DNA of 64,000 nucleotides from the NCBI RefSeq assembly GCF_012489685.1, contig NC_080041.1:30183780-30247779 (forward strand), given 5' to 3'. Made by a program: the position numbers and the translations under genes. The DNA is from Lotus japonicus. Its lineage: Eukaryota > Streptophyta > Magnoliopsida > Fabales > Fabaceae. Under the pieces are notes generated by a model that was not told where the DNA came from, searched no databases, and saw only the letters and a list, made by a program, of their open reading frames with translations. This document shows, piece after piece, positions 57,618 to 64,000 of the stretch. Every line of letters begins with the position of its first letter. Positions within the stretch are counted from its first letter, which is position 1.

Positions 57618-60600
57618 ATGGTTTTGTTTGATTCTGCTGCTACGCATTCCTTTATTGCTGAGGAGTGTGCGAAGAGGCTAAGACTACTAACTTCTGAGTT
57701 GCTTTTCGATTTGGTGGTGACGAACCCTGCCGCCGATCGTTTAGTTACGCGCACGACATGCTTGCAATGTCCGTTGATCTGCGAGGATCTGAAGTTCTTT
57801 GCGAACTTCGTTGGCCTAGGGCTTAAGGAGCTCGATGTGATTCTGGGAATGGACTGGTTGGCGCAATATCATGTTCTCTTGGATTGTGCTAACAAGGTCG
57901 TAGTGTTTCCAGATTCAGGCGTTACGGATTACTTGAATTCGTACACCTTGAGGAAGGGCTCACCAGCATTCGTGGACTCCATTGTAGCTGAAGCGAAGAA
58001 TGACGGCGACGTGCGCAACATTTTGATAGTACAGGATTATGTGGACGTGTTTCCAGAAGATGTGCCTGGATTACAGCCAGTGAGGGAGACGGAGTTCTCT
58101 ATTGATATCATTCCCGACACGGGACCAATATCAATGACGCCTTATCGGATGGCACCGGCGGAGATGGCGGAGTTAGCCAAGCAGTTAGAGGATATCTCTT
58201 CGAAGGGATTTATCCGACCAAGTGTATCGCCTTGGGGTGCACCAGTGTTGTTGGTGAAGAAGAAGGATGGGAGGTCCAGACTATGTGTGGACTACCGACA
58301 ACTCAACAAGGTGACAGTGAAGAATCGTTATCTGATGCCTCGGATAGATGATTTGATGGATCAACTTCGGGGCGCTGTTGTTTTCTCGAAGATAGATCTG
58401 AAGTCAGGATATCACCAGATCCGTGTCAAGGAGGCTGATATTCAGATAACTGCATTCAGAACTCGGTACGGGCACTATGAGTATCTCGTGATGCCGTTCG
58501 GGGTTACAAATGCACCCGCAGTGTTTATGGACTGCATGAACCGAGTGTTCAGGCCATTCCTGGACAAGTTCGTGGTGGTGTTCATTGACGATATTCTGAT
58601 TTACTCTAAGAGTAAAGAGGAACATGAAGAGCATTTACGTCAAGTGCTGGGAGTATTGCAGGAGAATGAACTTTATGCTAATGGCTCGAAGTGCGAATTC
58701 TGGATGGAAGAGGTTAAGTTCCTGGGTCACGTCATATGAAGTCAGGGTGTGGCAGTTGACCCCAGCAAAATTGAATCGATTTTGTCATGGGAACAACCTA
58801 AGGCGGCAAGCGACATCAGGAGTTTTGTTGGACTTGCTGGGTACTACGTACGCTTTGTGAAGGACTATGCGAAGTTGACCTCTCCTTTGACACAATTGAC
58901 AAAGAAAAATCAACCATTTGCAAGGACGGAGAAGTGTGAAGAGAGCTTCCAGGAGATGAAGAAGCGACTGACTACTGCACCAATACTAGCCTTACCTATG
59001 GAAGGAGAACCCTATGATGTGTACTGCGATGCTTCACATAATGGGCTGGGATGTGTAATGATGCAGGAGAAAAAGGTGATCGCTTATGCATCGAGGCAAC
59101 TGAAGATTCATGAGAAGAATTACCCTACGCATGATCTGGAGTTAGCTGTGATAGTTTATGCCCTTAAGATCTGGAGGCATTATCTCTATGGCAGTACATT
59201 CACGATCTACAGTGATCACAAGAGTTTGAAATACTTGTGTGATCAGAAAGATCTGAACATGAGGTAGCAAAGGTGGATGGAGTTCCTGAAGGATTATGAG
59301 TTCACCTTACAGTATCATTCGGGAAAGGCCAACGTCGTGGCCGACGCGCTTAGCCGGAAGGCTATTCAAGCATCTTCGTTGATGATCAAGGAGATTGAGC
59401 TATTAGAAGCATTTCGAGACTTGAGTTTGGATGTGCAGTTTGCACCAGGAAAGCTGAGATTTGGAATGGTGACGGTATCGAGTGGACTCTTGGAGGAGAT
59501 AAAGTCGAGACAAGAGACCGATGAAGGGCTGATTGAGTGGCGCAAGCTTGTTACTCAAGGGAAGGCACCATAATTCACTATCGGAAACGATGGTCTTTTG
59601 CGTTGCAAGGGGCGGGTTTGTGTACCTAATGACGCGGAGATGAGAAAGTTGATATTGGATGAAGGTCACAAGAGCAGGTTGAGTATTCATCCAGGAATGA
59701 CTAAGATGTATCAGGACTTGAAGCTTTATTTCTGGTGGCCTAGGATGAAGAAACAGGTGGCTGAGTACGTATCAACATGCTTGACGTGTCAGAAAGCAAA
59801 GGTGGAACATCAGAAACCAGCAGGGAAGCTACAATCGTTGGATGTTCCAGAATGGAAGTGGGACAACATCTCTTTGGACTTCGTGACGGCATTACCGCTA
59901 ACACGAAGGAGGTTTGATGCGATATGGGTGGTGGTTGATCGATTGACAAAGACTGCTCACTTTGTGCCAATCAATCTGAACTACAAGGTGGAGAAGTTGG
60001 CAGAGATCTACATAGTTGAGATTGTACGGCTGCATGGTGTACCGTCTAGCATTGTGTCAGACAGAGACCCGAGGTTTACCTCCCGTTTCTGGGGAGCTTT
60101 GCAGCAAGCTTTGGGAACCAAGTTGAGGTTGAGTTCCGCTTATCATTCACAAACGGATGGGAAAACCGAAAGGACTATCCAATCCTTGGAGAATTTGCTA
60201 AGAGAATGTGTGCTGGATCACAAAGGTTGTTGGGATGAGTTGTTGCCATTGATCGAGTTCAATTACAACAACAGCTTTCATGCGAGCATAGGGATGGCGC
60301 CTTATGAAGCGCTGTATGGTCGGAGGTGTCGTACACCCTTGTGCTGGCATCAGGATGGGGAGAACTTGGTTATTGGGCCTTAGTTGGTTCAACATACCAC
60401 AAAAGAGGTGAAACGAATCAGGAGAGGATGAGGATTTCGCAGAGTCGTCAGAAGAGTTATGCTGACAACCGGAGAAAGGAGCTAGAATTTCAAGTTGGAG
60501 ATCATGTTTTCTTGCGGGTTACCGCGATGACAGGTGTCGGAAGGGCGATCAAGTCGAAGAAGCTTACTCCAAAGTTCATTGGACCGTACCAGATTACGGA

Positions 60601-60720
60601 ACGTGTTGGGCCAGTGGCATATAGCATTGCATTACCGCCATTCCTATCCAACATTCATGATGTACTTCATGTGTCGCAATTGCGGAAGTACATAGCTGAT
60701 GACTCTCATGTTATTGAACC
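57618..60720 (+). pseudogene. Gy-C pol: protease, reverse transcriptase, RNase H, integrase, with several stops
   Basis: The protease box reads [11 protein letters not shown]; relatives have DSGATHSFI, so the Gly after the catalytic Asp-Ser is Ala. The reverse transcriptase includes [18 protein letters not shown] and FIDDILIYS. RNase H ([10 protein letters not shown]) and integrase ([15 protein letters not shown], a Glu in KTERTIQS) follow. In-frame stops lie at 58737, 59265, 59571 and 60381, and a frameshift near 60410. It is closely similar to Gy-B pol. The frame reaches the LTR at 60721 without a chromodomain tail or purine tract. Confidence 0.9.
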
Positions 60721-61393
60721 TGTAAGGCCCAAGTTTTAACGCTTTGGATAAGTGAATAAAATAAAAGAGTTATTTGATTAAGATAAATTTGGAAAGGAAA
60801 AAGGTTCAGGAAAAGTCCAAGAATTTATCGAAAAACCGAAAGAGTTATAGCACGACTAACATACACTTAATCCTAGGTCAAAGGTATTAGTGAATAGTTA
60901 ATTTACGCTTTAGGACACGATGGAAACTAATTCCAAAAATCCTCAGAGAAATGTTAGAACTTCTCTTTTCCGTCCTTAAACAATCATTTCGATGCGAAAT
61001 TCTGGAAAGTACGAACGTCAAATTCCAATTCTCGGAAGTTTGCCGAAACGGAATCCCTGATAGATCGAGAAAACCTAAGATCGACAGACGATGAAGACTT
61101 TTTCTATTCGGAGCTGCAAAAGAAGATTCCACCCGCGTTCTCCTATTTCTCTCATCATTCCTAATCTTTCTTCAGAAGGAAGTTTTCTCATCCGACGATC
61201 ACTGCAAAAAGTAGTTTTTCGGGATAATCCGACTTACACCGACTTATGCCGATTTTGGATCTTTTGGTTTAATTCCAAGAATCCTGTTTTGAATTCTGGA
61301 ATTCTGTCGCCAGAACCTATCTTAGAATGCGCAGAGGAACGCGCAGGAAAAATCGGAATCGCAAAAAAATCTTTTTTCCGTTTTTTCCAAAAC

Positions 61394-61403
61394 CTATAAA
61401 TAG
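61394..61403 (+). promoter_or_regulatory. TATA box in the long LTR
   Basis: CTATAAATAG is followed by an A- and T-rich leader, then a CCCGCGAGCTCC stretch that is also found downstream of the TATA-like box in Gy-A. It is the likely transcription start region. Confidence 0.6.
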
Positions 61404-62276
61404 CTTGAAAAATTAGATTTTTTTGCAAAAATACCCATTTCCCCTCCCCAAACCCGCGAGCTCCTAGAGAGAGAGAGAGATCCGGATCTTCGTCGTTTCT
61501 TGCCCGTTTGCTTCACCGATCGTCACTAATCGAAGACCTCGAGGTAGGTAAACTATACTCTCCTTCGAATCGTCGTTTCTGTCCATTTCTCCTACGACTT
61601 TCTGAGTTCAAAATTTTGAGGTTTTTGAAAAACTGTTCAAATACGCTGATTTCAGTGTCTAAACTTCTTCCCTGCATGCTCCTGAGCGTGTTCTGCGGAT
61701 TAGATTTTGTCGAATGTCGACGAAATGCCGCCGGGATCAATTTTTACCTTAAATACCCATTTTTCGGCAAAGTCGCAACCTTTGGGCTGAAATCTATCGA
61801 CCTGGCTTAGTGCTAGTAGGATTTGTCGTCATAAACGTCGTTGTGGACGTCCTCATCCAATTTGTTTTTCAAAAATCCAATTTTGAAATTTTGAGCTAAA
61901 AATAATGACCAAACTACCCCTATATCAGTTTTCGATCCGAAAATTTTTCCGAGCTTAGAACCGTCTTAGTTACGGCTTATGTTAACCTAGGAACCAAGTT
62001 TGATCGAAGAAAAATCGACCCTCCCAATTAAGGAAAGTGGCCGAGAGCTATACCAAGGGGGGAGGAAATCCGACTTTTTCGAAAACTTGTCTTAACGCGT
62101 TAGATTGTCGTACCACAGAGTTTGTAATGTACCGTGTAACCCTAGGACTTATTGCTTGCTGAGTTTCTGACTCAATGTGTTGATTTCTGTGATTTTGGCT
62201 TAAGGTTCTTTTGAGGAGTTTCCTGGAGATCAAGGCGAGGAACGTGAAGGAGGTTGTGAGGAAAACGCTGGAGGAG

Positions 62277-62301
62277 TTACAGGTGAGGGCTACTCTCTGA
62301 A
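62277..62301 (+). promoter_or_regulatory. Splice-donor-like word in the long LTR
   Basis: ACAGGTGAGGGCTACTC is conserved with the Gy-A LTR at 7753-7772 (minus strand). Confidence 0.3.
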
Positions 62302-62871
62302 TTACTAGATAATGCTTTAGGTGTCGACAAGTTCAACTTGATTTATGTGTTATGCACTTAATTGCTAAATGTCTGAATTGTTCTCTGAGGCTTCGGCCGA
62401 CCTTGTTGAGTAATTGATGCCATGATATTGTGTGCTAAATGATTCACATGCTATGTGCTACATGGTTAACTTAGGATGTGTTGGAATATGCTGTTATGCT
62501 TTTGACTGAGCTGTTTTATTTATGCTATTCCACATGCACCTGAGATTTCTGAGGAGTGAGGATTGCGGGCAAGTCATGCCGAATTTTTATGAGATTTTGA
62601 GAAAGTTTAGATGGACGAACGGAGTTCGGACCTTGTTATGTTTTAATGGATCGAGACCTTCTCAGGGAATTATTTGAGATTATGGGATCTCTGAAAACTC
62701 TTAGGAAGTATTATAAGATTAAATGAAATCTATTTTATTACGGAAATTCATAAGACATTAATCAATTTCTAAATCCTTTGAACAATAATAACATCCTTAG
62801 ATAAGAGCATAGAGCTTGAGTATTAGTTTGGAAATATGAGAAGTGTCGTCGAGTCCAAGTTTTGAGGAAAT

Positions 62872-63029
62872 CTATAAGTTTCCAAGTACTTCGGTACCTT
62901 TTCGCTCGATGAGCAGTTTATTGTTTGGCTATCTAAAGTTTAGCCGGGAACTATAAGTTTCCAAGTACTTCGGTACCTTTTCGCTCGATGAGCAGTTTAT
63001 TGATTGGCTATCTAAAGTTTAGCCGGGAA
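62872..63029 (+). repeat. 79-bp tandem duplication in the long LTR
   Basis: CTATAAGTTTCCAAGTACTT and the following bases through AGCCGGGAA are repeated at 62951 with a single visible difference (TTGTTTGG versus TTGATTGG). Confidence 0.92.
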
Positions 63030-64000
63030 CCATGAGTTCCAAAGTACATTCTTCTTCTTTTTGATTAATTCATTTTGTCGCAGAATCGACATTTGCCTTA
63101 GGGTAGGCTTTTTAGAGACAATAAGTTAGCTAGAACACGTGACGACGTGTCGAGTGAGGTCGGAGACGTTGTTTGGCTAATCACTTGCATTCATGCACTC
63201 ATTTTGAGGTTAATACACGGCGGATTACCGGACCTCGGTGGATTCCAAAATGGTCATAAGACCCGGATTTCCATATTTAGGACACTACGGTGGTCCTCAG
63301 TAGCAGACGGAATGGCAGACCTACGGGTTCACTGCTGATCTGACTACTTTTGTGTGGTGTAAGAGACGCCCGAGCGGAATGGTCCCACTTTGGCCAGTGT
63401 TAGGGCTGACTCGATGGTGTCCATCCTTCTTCCGGAATGAATTTTGTTACCCAGCATTGCATTTCATGCAACATACATGCTGACTTAGTTGCTGAGTGTG
63501 ATTGGTACCTGTTTATCCTACTTGAGGCATGTTAATTGTTATTATTATCTTTATATTCATTGTGATATATGCAACCCTAGGATGTTATCACTAAACGTAT
63601 AAGCCTGAGAGGCTAAATAATTATTACCCTATATATCTGGTTTTATTATTTATATAATTCTTTGGAGTTGACCCTCGCGTCTTCTGTGTGTGTTTGGGCG
63701 GACTACGCCATTGTCAGTTGAGTATGGCGGACCGGTTCACGATGGTTCACCCTTCAGGGGAAACTAGGTTGAAGAAGCTTGATCAGGAGGACTACGGTTC
63801 AGGGGTGGTCGACCCCGCTGGCCACCGAGCGACTTACTCGAGATGGGATTAGTGTAGGAGTAGAGTCGATGCTCTGACCATCATGCTTCAGTTTTGGGGA
63901 CAGGGTAGTTTCCTACCGGTAGCTTTTTGTGTGGTTTCCTATGGAGATCACAGAGAGCTGGTTGGATTTAGGGGGGTCTTTTCTTAGGCCGCTGGGCCAA

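Larger units (their letters stand above)
60721..64000 (+). repeat. Long Gypsy LTR (Gy-A related), runs off the window
   Basis: It starts TGTAAGGCCCAAG and follows the minus-strand order of the Gy-A LTR through to 64000, where about 290 bp should remain by comparison. It may be the 3' LTR of Gy-C or, since no purine tract precedes it, the LTR of a separate element inserted into Gy-C pol. Confidence 0.85.

Overview
This is plant nuclear DNA, most likely from a dicot and plausibly a legume. The evidence is the dense nested LTR retrotransposons, tRNA-iMet-type primer sites, a SIRE/Maximus-like Copia element with an envelope-like reading frame, and a 5S-bearing TRIM. The legume guess rests only on general resemblance of the Copia element. 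Nothing bacterial, and no CRISPR, operon or true rRNA gene, was seen. The only non-transposon genes are copies of one small secreted cysteine-rich protein.

Layout. 1-9374: a minus-strand Ty3/Gypsy element (here Gy-A) with very long LTRs (5603-9374 complete, 1-1474 partial) and a gutted internal region holding gag and pol fragments; a Copia solo LTR (3851-5060, target duplication GTAGT) lies inside gag. 9375-33610: a tandem array of 3.13-kb units. Each unit ends with a 127-codon intronless gene for a secreted protein resembling the ECA1/prolamin-like family and also carries the same decayed Copia gag relic. The array is broken by a 100-N gap at 20233-20332. Units left of the gap (types 1-2-3-4) recur in the same order right of it, so the seven visible genes may really be four. 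33611-33717: an inverted scrap of a 5S-bearing LTR ending in a hairpin. 33718-36745: a solo Gypsy LTR. 36752-57021: a chain of 394-bp LTRs carrying 5S-rRNA-like sequence (Cassandra-type TRIM). One of these LTRs is split by a minus-strand Copia element (Co-A, 37335-56204, target duplication ACACC), which is split in turn by a minus-strand Gypsy element (Gy-B, 39229-47344, target duplication CTGAA). 57022-60720: a plus-strand, 5'-truncated Gypsy gag-pol (Gy-C). 60721-64000: a long LTR related to Gy-A that runs off the window.

Relative ages by eye: the two Gy-B LTRs differ at about 10 sites in 2.5 kb, Gy-A at roughly 25 in 1.5 kb, and Co-A at roughly 28 in 1.1 kb. This fits the nesting, with Gy-B inside Co-A inside the TRIM. 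Every transposon coding region here is broken by stops, frameshifts or deletions, so all are recorded as pseudogenes. Their short motifs are described, but no repaired product is given.

The array is the biologically interesting part. Its paralogs differ mainly around cysteines: one type has a Cys-Ser where the family has Cys-Cys, and another gains an extra cysteine near the C-terminus. An LTR sits 22 bp past the stop position of a predicted further gene copy just left of the window.
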